A DNA stretch of 64,000 bases from Nocardia testacea NBRC 100365 (GCF_000308775.1 NZ_BAGJ01000011.1:124001-188000); one strand, 5' to 3'; positions 44,341 through 55,069 are shown, counted from the stretch's first letter. The notes: generated from the letters alone by a model not told the origin. Translations and numbers: made by a program.

Positions 44341-44522
44341 TTGCCCAAGGTATGCGGTACACCCGTTACGTCACTGTGATTATCCCCGGCGCGGCTCGGT
44401 AATCGTGCCGGGCGGTCGGTCTGTATTCTTCCGTGCCGCGGAACTTCAAGGGTTTCACGAGCTCCGCCGGAGGAAATTTTCCCGTCCATGGGAACACTGT
44501 GTATGGATTTCCCCGGCGCAGA

Positions 44523-44566
44523 CGTCGGCGCGGTGCGACCCTCAGGGAGATCGCACCGCGCCGACG
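44523..44566. terminator. Bidirectional terminator between membrane protein and EspR-like gene
   Basis: CGTCGGCGCGGTGCGA (44523-44538), 12-base loop, TCGCACCGCGCCGACG (44551-44566): 16-bp perfect stem between convergent genes. Confidence 0.83.
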
Positions 44567-44573
44567 ATGCCTG

Positions 44574-44990
44574 CTATTCGGTGCCGTCCGGCGGAATTTC
44601 GGGCAAGCCTTCGCTCGCGCGCAGTTTTTCCGCCATGGAGGTGAGCAGGTTCTGCGACTCCTCCGACAGGTCGAAGGCTCGGCTGGACAGCCGGCGCAGA
44701 CCGTAACCCTGTAGCTGCGATAGAAGTTCCAGATCGTGGTCGATCTTCGCGGCGTAGATGTCGTTGAAGAAGTAGTCCGGCTTCACCTTGAAGAACTTCG
44801 CCAGCGCCGCAACCGTCTCATCGGAAGGATTCGTACGCTGGCCCGACCGTAACTGCGACAGATACGGTTTGGAGATCGGATGACCGGATGCCGTCAGGGC
44901 GGCCGCTACCTCTGCATTGGTATGCGGCTTACGCCCCGGGGGATGCACGGTTTCGAACAGCTTGTTCAGCCGCGCCGCGAAATCAGCCAT
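44574..44990 (-). CDS. EspR-like XRE-family regulator
   Basis: 138 aa from ATG 44990. It resembles mycobacterial EspR throughout: MADFAARLNKLFETVHPPGRKPHTNAEVAAAL, then SKPYLSQLRSGQRTNPSDETVAALAKFFKVKPDYFF, followed by the helical dimerisation tail RRLSSRAFDLSEESQNLLTSMAEKLR. EspR is a nucleoid-associated regulator of ESX-1 and envelope genes. Here the gene is convergent with a repeat protein/ImmA peptidase/membrane protein operon, so it may be a local repressor cleaved or inactivated by that peptidase. It may equally be a global EspR paralogue. Confidence 0.88.
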   Translation of the reverse strand: MADFAARLNKLFETVHPPGRKPHTNAEVAAALTASGHPISKPYLSQLRSGQRTNPSDETVAALAKFFKVKPDYFFNDIYAAKIDHDLELLSQLQGYGLRRLSSRAFDLSEESQNLLTSMAEKLRASEGLPEIPPDGTE

Positions 44991-45012
44991 TGTGAGCCGC
45001 CCAATTCCCTTC

Positions 45013-45026
45013 ACTGTACTAACAGT
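45013..45026 (-). promoter_or_regulatory. Dyad in the EspR-like gene promoter
   Basis: ACTGT-ACTA-ACAGT (45013-45026) lies 23 bp upstream of the start, next to AT-rich sequence with TATCATTGATATTA (45043-45056) that could hold the promoter. Possible autoregulatory site. Confidence 0.4.
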
Positions 45027-45059
45027 CGTTATCTCGGATACCTATCATTGATATTAGCG

Positions 45060-45426
45060 GCTCAGTAGCTGAAAACCTACGCCTGAATCAGGATTTCCTT
45101 GAAGCTTCCAGGCGCATATCAGGGGAAGTGGACCGTGGTACCGCGTTTGCGGGTTGCCCGCACCGGACTTGTGGACCTCTGATACGGCCAGGTAGCCGCC
45201 CGTCGCAGGGGTCTTCCCGGGCGGGTGGCCAGTAGCCTCTGGATAGCTGGTATCCCTTCCGTAGTCGCGCCGGAGCCATTGTGTGGCGTACGACACGTCT
45301 GCCGAAAGCTGAGATGAACGTTCAACCTACCGGTTCGAATTTGTGATGGACACCGGGCCCGTGCGGGTGCGGCTGGGATCCCGCACAGGCCTGGTGTCCT
45401 GTTGTATTAGGGAATTCGGCGATCTC
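45060..45426. other. Gene-free stretch with a GC-rich stem-loop region
   Basis: No convincing gene lies between the EspR-like gene and fadA5. GGCCA (45186-45190) and CCGCCCG (45196-45202) can pair with CGGGCGG (45218-45224) and TGGCC (45226-45230), giving a bulged hairpin. Overlapping short frames in three phases are not protein-like. A small RNA or regulatory RNA cannot be excluded, but no known family is recognised. Confidence 0.35.
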
Positions 45427-48005
<2,579 letters not shown>

Positions 48006-48025
48006 CGCTCGCGACCGACCGCTGT

Positions 48026-48066
48026 TCCGGCCCCGCGTGACCACGGTCCGCGGGGCCGGACTCTTT
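48026..48066 (+). terminator. Terminator after cyp125
   Basis: TCCGGCCCCGCG (48026-48037), 11-base loop, CGCGGGGCCGGA (48049-48060), then CTCTTT. Confidence 0.82.
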
Positions 48067-48186
48067 CGGGCCTCCCCGGCGAATTCTTGCCAGATCGTCG
48101 GCCGGTCATCGGCGACGACGGGTTCCTCCGGGCCGACGTCGCAGTTTTCGTCGTCCCGCTGCTCTGGGGCAAAACTGAAGGATTCT

Positions 48187-48214
48187 GCCCCGCACACCCG
48201 GTGGTGTGCGGGGC
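48187..48214 (-). terminator. Terminator for the minus-strand ltp operon
   Basis: GCCCCGCACACC (48187-48198), loop CGGT, GGTGTGCGGGGC (48203-48214). On the minus strand it is followed by AGAATCCTTCAGTTTT. Confidence 0.75.
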
Positions 48215-48267
48215 GGGACCGTACTGCGGAAGCGGCCGCGCCGGGAGGGAAACCGGCCGGCCGCCGC

Positions 48268-48684
48268 TCAAGTGGCCGGTGCGGCCGTCGCCATGGCCCG
48301 ATCGACCTCCCAGAACGCGCGCAGCGCGAGGATCTTGCCGGCTTCGTCGACCTTGTAGGTGAACACGCCCTCGGCATCGATGCGGTGGCCCCCGACAACG
48401 CTGCGGATGGTGCCGGTGAACGCGACCTCGGCGCCGCAGGCGAACGAATCACCGAACAGGAATTCGATGGAATCCGTCGCGGCGATCGCTTTGTCCCAGA
48501 ACGCCCCGATGGCCTCCGGGCCACGGTGGCCCTTGCCTTCGGGGTCGAAACCGGACGGGCCGATGGGGTCCTCCACGATGCCGTCCGGAGCGAACAGCGC
48601 GAGCCAGGCGTCCTTGTCCCGGGCACGCACTGCGGCTTGGGAGGCGAGCCCGGCCGCGCGGGCGGGATGTTCCTCGCTGCTCAT
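48268..48684 (-). CDS. SnoaL/ketosteroid-isomerase-like (NTF2-fold) protein
   Basis: 138 aa from ATG 48684. NTF2-fold pattern: AAVRARDKDAWLALFAPDGIVEDPIGPSGFDPEGKGHRGPEAIGAFWDKAIA, later GHRIDAEGVFTYKVDEAGKILALRAFWEVD. VEDPIGPS is the usual KSI/SnoaL segment with its acidic residue. It is last in an operon with F420 oxidoreductase, ltp3, ltp4 and a DUF35 gene, so a steroid or CoA-thioester substrate is likely. Isomerisation or hydration is guessed from the fold. Confidence 0.82.
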   Translation of the reverse strand: MSSEEHPARAAGLASQAAVRARDKDAWLALFAPDGIVEDPIGPSGFDPEGKGHRGPEAIGAFWDKAIAATDSIEFLFGDSFACGAEVAFTGTIRSVVGGHRIDAEGVFTYKVDEAGKILALRAFWEVDRAMATAAPAT

Positions 48685-48739
48685 CGGTTCCTCTCGGCAA
48701 GCCGGTGTGCCACCACTTCCGTGGCGGCACACGCGGAAG

Positions 48740-49621
48740 TCAGTTGATCGGGTTCTGGATGTACTCTTCGGCGAATTCGCGCAACGCGTCCTTCTTGGCC
48801 TCGAGCTCACCGTCGAAGCCGATACCCGCTGCCAGCCAGGGGATCACGATCGCATCGGTGACCCCGGCGTCGTACTGCTCCTGGTAGCCGTCGCGGCCGA
48901 ACTTGTCGATGCAGACCGCCTGGATCTCGAACGGCACCTCGGCCCGCCCGTATTCGGCGCGGAGTTCACCGAGCCGGGCGATGGTGGTCTGCAGATCGTC
49001 GAACTTCATCATGGCCGAGGTCCAGCCGTCCCCGACCTTCGCGGCGCGGCGCAGTGCCACATCGGTATGGCCGCCGATGTAGAACGGGACCGGTTCGCTC
49101 GGTGCGGGACTCATCTGCAGTTCGTCGAAATCGAAGAACTCACCGTGATACTCGACCGTGCCACCCGCGAGGACTTTCTTGATAACCTCGATCATCTCGT
49201 CCACGCGGGCGCCGCGGCGCGCATAGGGCACCCCGCACCATTCGAATTCCTCCGGCGCCCAGCCGATCCCCACCCCGAACCCGAACCGGTTACCGGACAG
49301 GTTCGCCACCGACCCGACCTGACGGGCCAGCAGCAGCGGATTGCGGGAGCCGAGTTTGAGCACATTGGTGTAGAAGCGCAGCCGGGTGGTCACCGCGGCC
49401 ATGGCTGTCGCGGCGATGAGCGGATCCACCCACGGAGTGTCCGGACCCCAGAAGCGGCTGCCGTCGGGGGTGTACGGGTACTTCGCCGCCTGGGATTTCA
49501 TGTAGAACAGCGAATCCGGCAGGGCGATCGAGGTGAATCCGACCTCTTCCGCGGTCCGGGCCAGTTCGGGCAGCTGGTCCAGCGGGCTCAGCGCGATACC
49601 GAGGCTGAACTGCAGCGTCAT
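48740..49621 (-). CDS. LLM-class F420-dependent oxidoreductase
   Basis: 293 aa, ATG overlapping the ltp3 stop. Luciferase-like monooxygenase fold: GIALSPLDQLPELARTAEEVGFTSIALPDSLFY, RLRFYTNVLKLGSRNPLLLARQVGSVANLSGNRFGFGVGIGWAPEEFEW, and FYIGGHTDVALRRAAKVGDGW. F420 is the expected cofactor in this group. Its insertion between ltp3 and the SnoaL-like gene suggests a redox step on a side-chain CoA intermediate. Another member of the class lies at 53008. Confidence 0.88.
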   Translation of the reverse strand: MTLQFSLGIALSPLDQLPELARTAEEVGFTSIALPDSLFYMKSQAAKYPYTPDGSRFWGPDTPWVDPLIAATAMAAVTTRLRFYTNVLKLGSRNPLLLARQVGSVANLSGNRFGFGVGIGWAPEEFEWCGVPYARRGARVDEMIEVIKKVLAGGTVEYHGEFFDFDELQMSPAPSEPVPFYIGGHTDVALRRAAKVGDGWTSAMMKFDDLQTTIARLGELRAEYGRAEVPFEIQAVCIDKFGRDGYQEQYDAGVTDAIVIPWLAAGIGFDGELEAKKDALREFAEEYIQNPIN

Positions 49622-50784
49622 GGGCGTTCCGATCCGACGACCCACATGGAGAAGTACTGCGAGCCGCCGCCGTAAGCGTGGCCGAGCGCCTTGCGGGCAT
49701 TGTCGACCTGGTAGTCGCCGGCCCGGCCCATGACCTGTTTGGCGGCCTCGGCGAACCGGATCATGCCGGAGGCGCCGATCGGGTTCGAGGAGAGGACACC
49801 GCCGGACGGGTTCACCGGCAGGGCGCCACCGATCTCGGTTTCGCCTTTGTCGGTGAGTTTCCAGCCGTCACCGGGGGCGGCGAACCCGAGGTTCTCCAGC
49901 CACATCGGCTCGAACCAGGAGAACGGGACGTAGATCTCGGCGGCGTCGATCTCGGCCAGCGGATCGGTGATCCCGGCCTGGGCCCACAGCGCCTTCGCGG
50001 CCTCTTGGCCGGCCTGCGGGTTCACCTGGTCGCGACCGGCGTAGGCCAGCGGTTCGGTACGCATGGCGGTCGCGTGGATCCAGCCGACCTTCTTGCCCGA
50101 CGCCTCCACCGCGGCCGCCGATTTCTCGCCGCCGATGACCACGGCACAGGCGCCGTCGGAGGAGGGGCAGGTCTCGTCGAACCGGATGGGATCCCAGAGC
50201 ATCTGGGAGGCCAGCACTTCGTCGGCGGTCTTGTCGCCCTGTTTGAGATGGGCGTACGGGTTCTTGGCCCCGTTGCGCCGGTCCTTGGCCGCGACCATCG
50301 CGCCGATGTGCAGGGGCGCGTTCGAGCGGCGGATATAGGACCGCACATGCGGAGCGAAGTAGCCACCGGCACCCGCGCCGACCGGCATGGTGAAGGGGAC
50401 CGGGATCGACAGCGCCCACATGGCATTCGATTCCGACTGCTTCTCCCAGGCGATGGCGAGCACCTTCTCGTGCACCCCGCCCTGCACCATACTGGCGGCC
50501 ACACAGGCGGTGGAACCGCCGACCGAGCCCGCGGTGTGCACGCGCAACAGCGGTTTCCCGGGTGCGCCCAGCGCGTCGGCCAGGTACAGCTCGGGCATCA
50601 TCATGCCCTCGAACATGTCCGGCGCCTTGCCGATGACGATCGCGTCGATATCGGCCATGGTCAACTCGGCGTCAGCCAGTGCCCGGTCGATCGCCTCGCG
50701 GCACATCCCGGCCATCGAGACATCGCTGCGCTTGGCGACGTGATGGGTCTGTCCGGTGCCCAGCACCGCGGCGGGGAAACTCAT
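49618..50784 (-). CDS. ltp3: Ltp3, thiolase-like steroid side-chain aldolase
   Basis: 388 aa from ATG 50784. SCP2-thiolase fold: DIDAIVIGKAPDMFEGMMMPELYLADALG, LRVHTAGSVGGSTACVAASMVQGGVHEKVLAIAWEKQSE, and the C-terminal NPSGGVLSSNPIGASGMIRFAEAA. At the nucleophile position (normally N-x-x-C-x-S-G) it reads HTAGSVGGS, with no Cys, so thiolytic chemistry is unlikely and aldolytic cleavage, as in Ltp2, is favoured. Ltp3 and Ltp4 are known in Rhodococcus to be needed for C24-branched phytosterol side chains. Operon with ltp4 and a DUF35 protein. Confidence 0.9.
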   Translation of the reverse strand: MSFPAAVLGTGQTHHVAKRSDVSMAGMCREAIDRALADAELTMADIDAIVIGKAPDMFEGMMMPELYLADALGAPGKPLLRVHTAGSVGGSTACVAASMVQGGVHEKVLAIAWEKQSESNAMWALSIPVPFTMPVGAGAGGYFAPHVRSYIRRSNAPLHIGAMVAAKDRRNGAKNPYAHLKQGDKTADEVLASQMLWDPIRFDETCPSSDGACAVVIGGEKSAAAVEASGKKVGWIHATAMRTEPLAYAGRDQVNPQAGQEAAKALWAQAGITDPLAEIDAAEIYVPFSWFEPMWLENLGFAAPGDGWKLTDKGETEIGGALPVNPSGGVLSSNPIGASGMIRFAEAAKQVMGRAGDYQVDNARKALGHAYGGGSQYFSMWVVGSERP

Positions 50785-50854
50785 CGGCCGGCCTCCTGTG
50801 TCATGCGGGACACCCGCACCCGGTCGGCACAGCGAATGGCTGCGCAATGGTGAT

Positions 50855-51919
50855 TCACTGTGCCTCCGAGTTCAAAACGGTCACAAGGTTCTGCTGCAGG
50901 GCCGGGCCGCTGGTGGCATGTGCCAGGGTGCGGCCCGCGGTGCCCGCCATGATGGGCAGCGCGGCGTAGCCGATGCGCTCCAGCCCGGTGGCGAACATGG
51001 GATTGCCGGCCAGCGCGCCGCCGGACGGGTTGACCTTCGTCTCCGGTTTCAGGCCGAGTGCCTCGGTCAGGATGAGCTGCTGGTGGCTGAACGGCGCGTG
51101 CAGTTCGGCGACGTCGATACCGCTGGTGTCGCCGGTGGTCACCGCCTGTCCCGCGGCGGCCGCCGACGGGGAGGTGGTGAGGTCGCGGGCGCCCAGCACA
51201 CTGGAATCGATCCGGTGGGCCATCCCGGTGATCCACGCGGGACGCTCGGTCAGTTCGCGGGCGCGGTCGCCGACCGCGAGCACGATGGCCGCGGCGCCGT
51301 CGGTGATCGGCGCGCAGTCGTGTTCCCGGAGCGGGTCGGCGACATAGGGGTTGGCGAGCAGCTCGTCGACCGATTTCCCGTCGACGGTGTGCGCGGCCGA
51401 GACCGCGGCCATATCGCGCTCGGTCCAGCGGCCGGCGTCCAGACCTGCCCGGGCCTGCAACCCGGCGATGGCCAGGGAATCCGGCCACAAAGGCGTAACC
51501 AGGTATGGGTCGAGCTGGGTGGACAGCACCTGGCGCAGCGTGCTCGCGGAAGACTTCCCGAACCCGTAGACCAGGGCGGTTTTCGCCTGGCCGGTGCGCA
51601 GTTTCACCCACGCTTCGTACAGGGCCCAGGCGGCGTCCATCTCAACATGGGATTCGTTGATGGGCGGTACCGCGCCGATCGAATCGATGGCGGAGATGAA
51701 CGAGAAGGACCGCCCGGCCAGGTAGTCCGACGATCCGGAACACCAGAAGTCGATATCGGACTTGGTGATACCGAGCTGGTCGTAGAGCTGCTGGAAGCAG
51801 GGCACCAGCATCTCCACCCCGTTGGTGGTGCCGTAGGTCTCCGACACATGCGGTGCGTGCGCGAAGCCGACGACGGCGATCTCGGTGGCGTTGTCGATGG
51901 AACGCTCGGTGATGGTCAC
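50855..51919 (-). CDS. ltp4: Ltp4, thiolase-like steroid side-chain aldolase
   Basis: 354 aa, GTG start. Thiolase-superfamily blocks: YDQLGITKSDIDFWCSGSSDYLAGRSFSFISAIDSIGAVPPINESHVEMDAAWALYEAWVKLRTGQAKTALVYGFGKSS and PITDGAAAIVLAVGDRAREL, then NPSGGALAGNPMFATGLERIGYAA. The catalytic Cys region reads ESHVEMDAAWA, again without Cys. Expected to pair with the DUF35 protein encoded 13 bp upstream, in the way that Ltp2 pairs with ChsH2's DUF35 domain. Confidence 0.88.
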   Translation of the reverse strand: MTITERSIDNATEIAVVGFAHAPHVSETYGTTNGVEMLVPCFQQLYDQLGITKSDIDFWCSGSSDYLAGRSFSFISAIDSIGAVPPINESHVEMDAAWALYEAWVKLRTGQAKTALVYGFGKSSASTLRQVLSTQLDPYLVTPLWPDSLAIAGLQARAGLDAGRWTERDMAAVSAAHTVDGKSVDELLANPYVADPLREHDCAPITDGAAAIVLAVGDRARELTERPAWITGMAHRIDSSVLGARDLTTSPSAAAAGQAVTTGDTSGIDVAELHAPFSHQQLILTEALGLKPETKVNPSGGALAGNPMFATGLERIGYAALPIMAGTAGRTLAHATSGPALQQNLVTVLNSEAQ

Positions 51920-51932
51920 GCGGGGAGCCCTC

Positions 51933-52946
51933 TCACAGGTGATGCTTGTAGGTGTCGTAGTCGGCATCCGGCTCGCCGGTCGGCTCGAAGTGGCTGATAT
52001 TGGCCATGGTGTAGCCCCACTCCTCGCGCGGCTTCCAGACCACCTTGACCCGCATCCCCATCCGCACCTCGCTCGCGTCACAGCCGAGCACGAGGTGCAG
52101 GAAAGGGATATCCGCGCCGTCGAGCAGGACATACGCCGCCACATACGGTGGCTTGATCCGCTGCCCCAGGAACGGCACGTTCACGATGCAGAAAGTGGTG
52201 ACCGTAGCGGTCTCGGCCAGTTCGACCGTTTCCGCGGTGGACCGGCCGTCCATGGGGTCGACTCCGCGCGGCGGGAAGTACACCTTGCTGTTCGCGTCGG
52301 CCCGCGCGCCGATGAGCTTGCCCTCTTTCAGGCCGCGCAGGAAGGTGCTCTCCTCGGGAGACGCGGTGTGTTTGTAGTCCATCCCGATCGGGGTGGTGAT
52401 GATGGTGACCGGGTCGGCGTCCGAGGCCGGGGCCGGCTCCGCCGTCGGGGTATCGCCGGGCTCGAAGCAGACGATGTCGTGGATGGTGCCGGTGAGTTCG
52501 GCCGCCCAGCGGGCGGTCACCCGCAGGCCGGTGCTGATCTCGTCCGGGCGCTGTACGTCCACCGCGTGCAACAGCGCGGTATCGGCGCCGTCGAGCTGGA
52601 TCAGCGCGTAGGCGAAGGGCCGGTCGAAGGGCTGGCCGGGCAGTGGGTCGCGGACCCAGGTCCACGACTTCACCGTGCCGGTGGCGGCGACCTCGACGAA
52701 CTCCGACAGCGGTTCGGCGGTCACCGGGTCGAATTCGGCCGGTGGTACGAGCACCCGGCCGTCCGAACCGCGGATACCGAAGATGCGTCGTTCGCGCAGG
52801 CCGGTAAGGAACTTGCCGATGATGGGTCCCACGGAGCGCGTGTAGTCGAACTCCATCCGCAGGGGCGCACTGAGCACATCGCTCGGTTTCAGTCCCGGCG
52901 GGCGTTCCTGCGTAATTACCGTGGGTGCAGTATTCCCCTGAGTCAC
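51933..52946 (-). CDS. Duplicated DUF35 OB-fold protein, probable Ltp3/Ltp4 partner
   Basis: 337 aa, GTG start 9 bp from a KstR box. Two DUF35-type modules: residues about 45-165 (RRIFGIRGSDGRVLVPPAEFDP ... GTVKSWTWVRDPLPGQPFDRPFAYALIQLDGADTALLHAV) and about 200-330 (LKEGKLIGARADANSKVYFPPRGVDP ... ATVTTFCIVNVPFLGQRIKPPYVAAYVLLDGADIPFLHLVLG). In DUF35 proteins the segment before VxxPP usually carries C-x-x-C; both modules lack all four cysteines. DUF35 domains bind thiolase-like aldolases (ChsH2 with Ltp2). Here it is the first gene of a five-gene operon with ltp4 and ltp3. Corresponds to Rv3521. Confidence 0.87.
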   Translation of the reverse strand: MTQGNTAPTVITQERPPGLKPSDVLSAPLRMEFDYTRSVGPIIGKFLTGLRERRIFGIRGSDGRVLVPPAEFDPVTAEPLSEFVEVAATGTVKSWTWVRDPLPGQPFDRPFAYALIQLDGADTALLHAVDVQRPDEISTGLRVTARWAAELTGTIHDIVCFEPGDTPTAEPAPASDADPVTIITTPIGMDYKHTASPEESTFLRGLKEGKLIGARADANSKVYFPPRGVDPMDGRSTAETVELAETATVTTFCIVNVPFLGQRIKPPYVAAYVLLDGADIPFLHLVLGCDASEVRMGMRVKVVWKPREEWGYTMANISHFEPTGEPDADYDTYKHHL

Positions 52947-52955
52947 GATATCGAG

Positions 52956-52969
52956 TAGAACAGGTTCTT
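52956..52969. promoter_or_regulatory. KstR-type box between DUF35 and F420 oxidoreductase genes
   Basis: TAGAACAGGTTCTT, identical to the box at 14746, lies 10 bp upstream of the DUF35 gene and 39 bp upstream of the divergent oxidoreductase. Confidence 0.82.
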
Positions 52970-53007
52970 ATTCTGCTGGCAAGCAGTAGGCCGGAAAGGG
53001 GTCGGAT

Positions 53008-54048
53008 GTGAAGTTCGGATTGCAGCTCGGATACTGGAGCGCCGGGCCACCGGAGCATGCCGCGGAAGTGGTCGTCGCCGCGGAGGAGGCCGGGTTCGAC
53101 GCGGTGTTCGCCGCCGAGTCCTGGGGGTCGGACGCGTTCACGCCACTGGCCTGGTGGGGTTCGGCGACCCACCGGGTACGGCTGGGGACCTCGGTGGTGC
53201 AGCTGTCCGCCCGCACCCCCACCGCCACCGCCATGCACGCATTGACCCTCGACCATCTCAGTGGCGGGCGGGCGATTCTCGGCCTCGGCGTCTCCGGTCC
53301 GCAGGTGGTGGAGGGCTGGTACGGGCAGCCGTTCGCCAAACCGTTGCAGCGCACCCGCGAATACGTCGATATCGTGCGCAAGGTGCTGGCCCGGCAGGGT
53401 CCGGTGACCAACGACGGGCCGAACTATCCGTTGCCCTACAACGGCGTGGGCGCGACCGGTCTGGGTAAACCGCTCAAACCGATAACCCATCCGCTACGTG
53501 CGGATCTGCCGATCTGGCTGGGCGCGGAAGGGCCGAAGAATGTGGCGCTGACCGCGGAGATCGCCGACGGCTGGCTGGCCATCTACTACACGCCCCGCAT
53601 GGCGGATGTGTACAACGAATGGCTGGACGAGGGCTTCGCCCGGCCGGGTGCCCGGCGTTCGCGGGCGGACTTCGAGATCGCCGCGACAGCGCAGGTGATC
53701 ATTACCGACGATCCGGCGGCCGAGATCGAACGGATGCGCTGGATCACCTCGCTCTACATCGGCGGGATGGGCGCACCGGAACTGAATTTCCACGCGCAGG
53801 TGTATCGCCGGATGGGCTACGAGAAGGAAGTCGACGAGATCGGCACGCTCTTCCAGGCGGGCAAGAAGGCCGAGGCCGCGGCCGCGGTGCCGGACGAACT
53901 GGTGCTCGAGACCGCGATCATCGGCAACGAGACCCAGGTGCGGGAGCAGATTGCTGTGTGGGAGGCCGCCGGGGTCACCATGCTGTTGGTTTCGGTGCCC
54001 GATGTGGAGCAACTGAAGCGTTTGGCGCCACTCGTCGGAACCCGGTGA
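53008..54048 (+). CDS. F420-dependent LLM-class oxidoreductase (Rv3520c-like)
   Basis: 346 aa, GTG start behind GGAAAGGGG. It begins FGLQLGYWSAGPPEHAAEVVVAAEEAGFDAVFAAESWGSDAFTPLAWWGSATHRVRLGTSVVQLSARTPTATAMHALTLDHLSGGRAILGLGVSGPQVVEGWYG, the standard F420-LLM N-terminal half. Its length, and the divergent DUF35 (Rv3521-like), ltp4 and ltp3 neighbours, match Rv3520c. Cholesterol-linked by the shared KstR box; reaction unknown. Confidence 0.9.
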   Translation: MKFGLQLGYWSAGPPEHAAEVVVAAEEAGFDAVFAAESWGSDAFTPLAWWGSATHRVRLGTSVVQLSARTPTATAMHALTLDHLSGGRAILGLGVSGPQVVEGWYGQPFAKPLQRTREYVDIVRKVLARQGPVTNDGPNYPLPYNGVGATGLGKPLKPITHPLRADLPIWLGAEGPKNVALTAEIADGWLAIYYTPRMADVYNEWLDEGFARPGARRSRADFEIAATAQVIITDDPAAEIERMRWITSLYIGGMGAPELNFHAQVYRRMGYEKEVDEIGTLFQAGKKAEAAAAVPDELVLETAIIGNETQVREQIAVWEAAGVTMLLVSVPDVEQLKRLAPLVGTR

Positions 54049-54391
54049 ACTTGTTCCAGAATTGCTCTATCTACCGATACCCGCCGGAGGCGCCCGGTGG
54101 GTATCGGGTCGCACCCGCGATGCCGATATCCGATACCGGACCCGCACCGGGCACGAAATCGACGGGGCCCGTTCCGGCCGGTTCGATCGACCCTCACCAC
54201 TCGGAGATTTCCCCGCCGCTGCCCCGGCGTCATATGTGGTCGGCGCCCCTCGGCACTGGGTAGGACTCGTTTCGGATTCGGCTTGGAGAAGCTTCCCTGG
54301 CGGTGTGCAGTGGTGCGGCCAGGTCGAGACGGCCATGGACGAGGGCACCCGGAATACCGGTGAGTCGGTGATATCGGCTGCTCGGTGACGA
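54049..54391. other. 343-bp stretch without a gene
   Basis: Several short frames overlap here in both directions, none protein-like. I see no clear terminator. Possible scar between the sterol block and the VapBC pair. Confidence 0.45.
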
Positions 54392-54823
54392 TCAGCCGAT
54401 ATCACCCCGAGAGGTCGTTTCCCAGGGATTGATGATGGTGAGGCCGAGGTCGGTGAAGTCTTCGACGTTCCGGGTCGCTACGGGACAGTCGTTCGCGAGG
54501 CAGATCGCGGCAATCTGTGCATCCGCATACCCGATCGGCCGACCTCGGCGACGACGTTCGGCGACAACTCGACCGTAGACACGCGCCGCGCGGAAATCGT
54601 AGGCCTCGACCTCGTCGCCGAATTCGTCGAATAGTTCCGCCGCCAATGTGGCCAGGCCCGCCCTGCGAGACCCCTCGGGCAAATTCTCGATGCCTGCCCA
54701 GATCTCGCCGATGGTGACTGTGCTGATCGTGACGTCGTCGGAGTTCTCCAGCCAAGTCAGGACGTGGCTGTCGGGGGTGGGTCTGAACAGCTCGGACACC
54801 ACGTTCGTATCGGCGATGATCAC
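54392..54823 (-). CDS. vapC: VapC-type PIN toxin
   Basis: 143 aa, GTG start overlapping the antitoxin stop (GTGA). PIN motifs: IIADTNVVSELFRPTPDSHVLTWLE (first Asp), TIGEIWAGIENLPEGSRR (Glu), and RRGRPIGYADAQIAAICLANDCPVATRNVEDFTDLGLTIINPW (Asp/Asn pair). FitB/VapC-like RNase, presumably translation-inhibiting. Confidence 0.92.
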   Translation of the reverse strand: MIIADTNVVSELFRPTPDSHVLTWLENSDDVTISTVTIGEIWAGIENLPEGSRRAGLATLAAELFDEFGDEVEAYDFRAARVYGRVVAERRRRGRPIGYADAQIAAICLANDCPVATRNVEDFTDLGLTIINPWETTSRGDIG

Positions 54824-55041
54824 AGCTGTGCCGCTCCGGCCTCAGGCTGTTCCGGGATATCCAGCTCGGCTGCGTAGAGTCGGCTGCGCTCGTAGAGTTC
54901 GTGGAGTAACCGTTTCGGGCGCACCGCCGCGGCGAGTATGTCCCGGGCCTCGGCTTCCATGCTCCGTCCATGCGCGGCGGCTCGCCGGCGCAGGCGCTCC
55001 TTCACGTCGCTGTCCAGGTCGCGGATAGTTATCGTTGCCAT
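54820..55041 (-). CDS. vapB: VapB/FitA-type antitoxin with ribbon-helix-helix domain
   Basis: 73 aa from ATG 55041. The start ATITIRDLDSDVKERLRRRAAAHGRSMEAEARDILAAAV is the FitA-like ribbon-helix-helix (MetJ/Arc) pattern. The C-terminal 25 residues (HELYERSRLYAAELDIPEQPE) would bind the PIN toxin. A 32-bp inverted repeat covers its start and promoter. Confidence 0.9.
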   Translation of the reverse strand: MATITIRDLDSDVKERLRRRAAAHGRSMEAEARDILAAAVRPKRLLHELYERSRLYAAELDIPEQPEAGAAQL

Positions 55042-55069
55042 GCAATCAATGCTATCAGTGATTGCATGG
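55038..55069. promoter_or_regulatory. VapBC operator inverted repeat
   Basis: CCATGCAATCA (55038-55048), 10-base spacer, TGATTGCATGG (55059-55069): perfect 11-bp arms spanning the antitoxin ATG. Fits autorepression by the RHH antitoxin. Confidence 0.75.
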
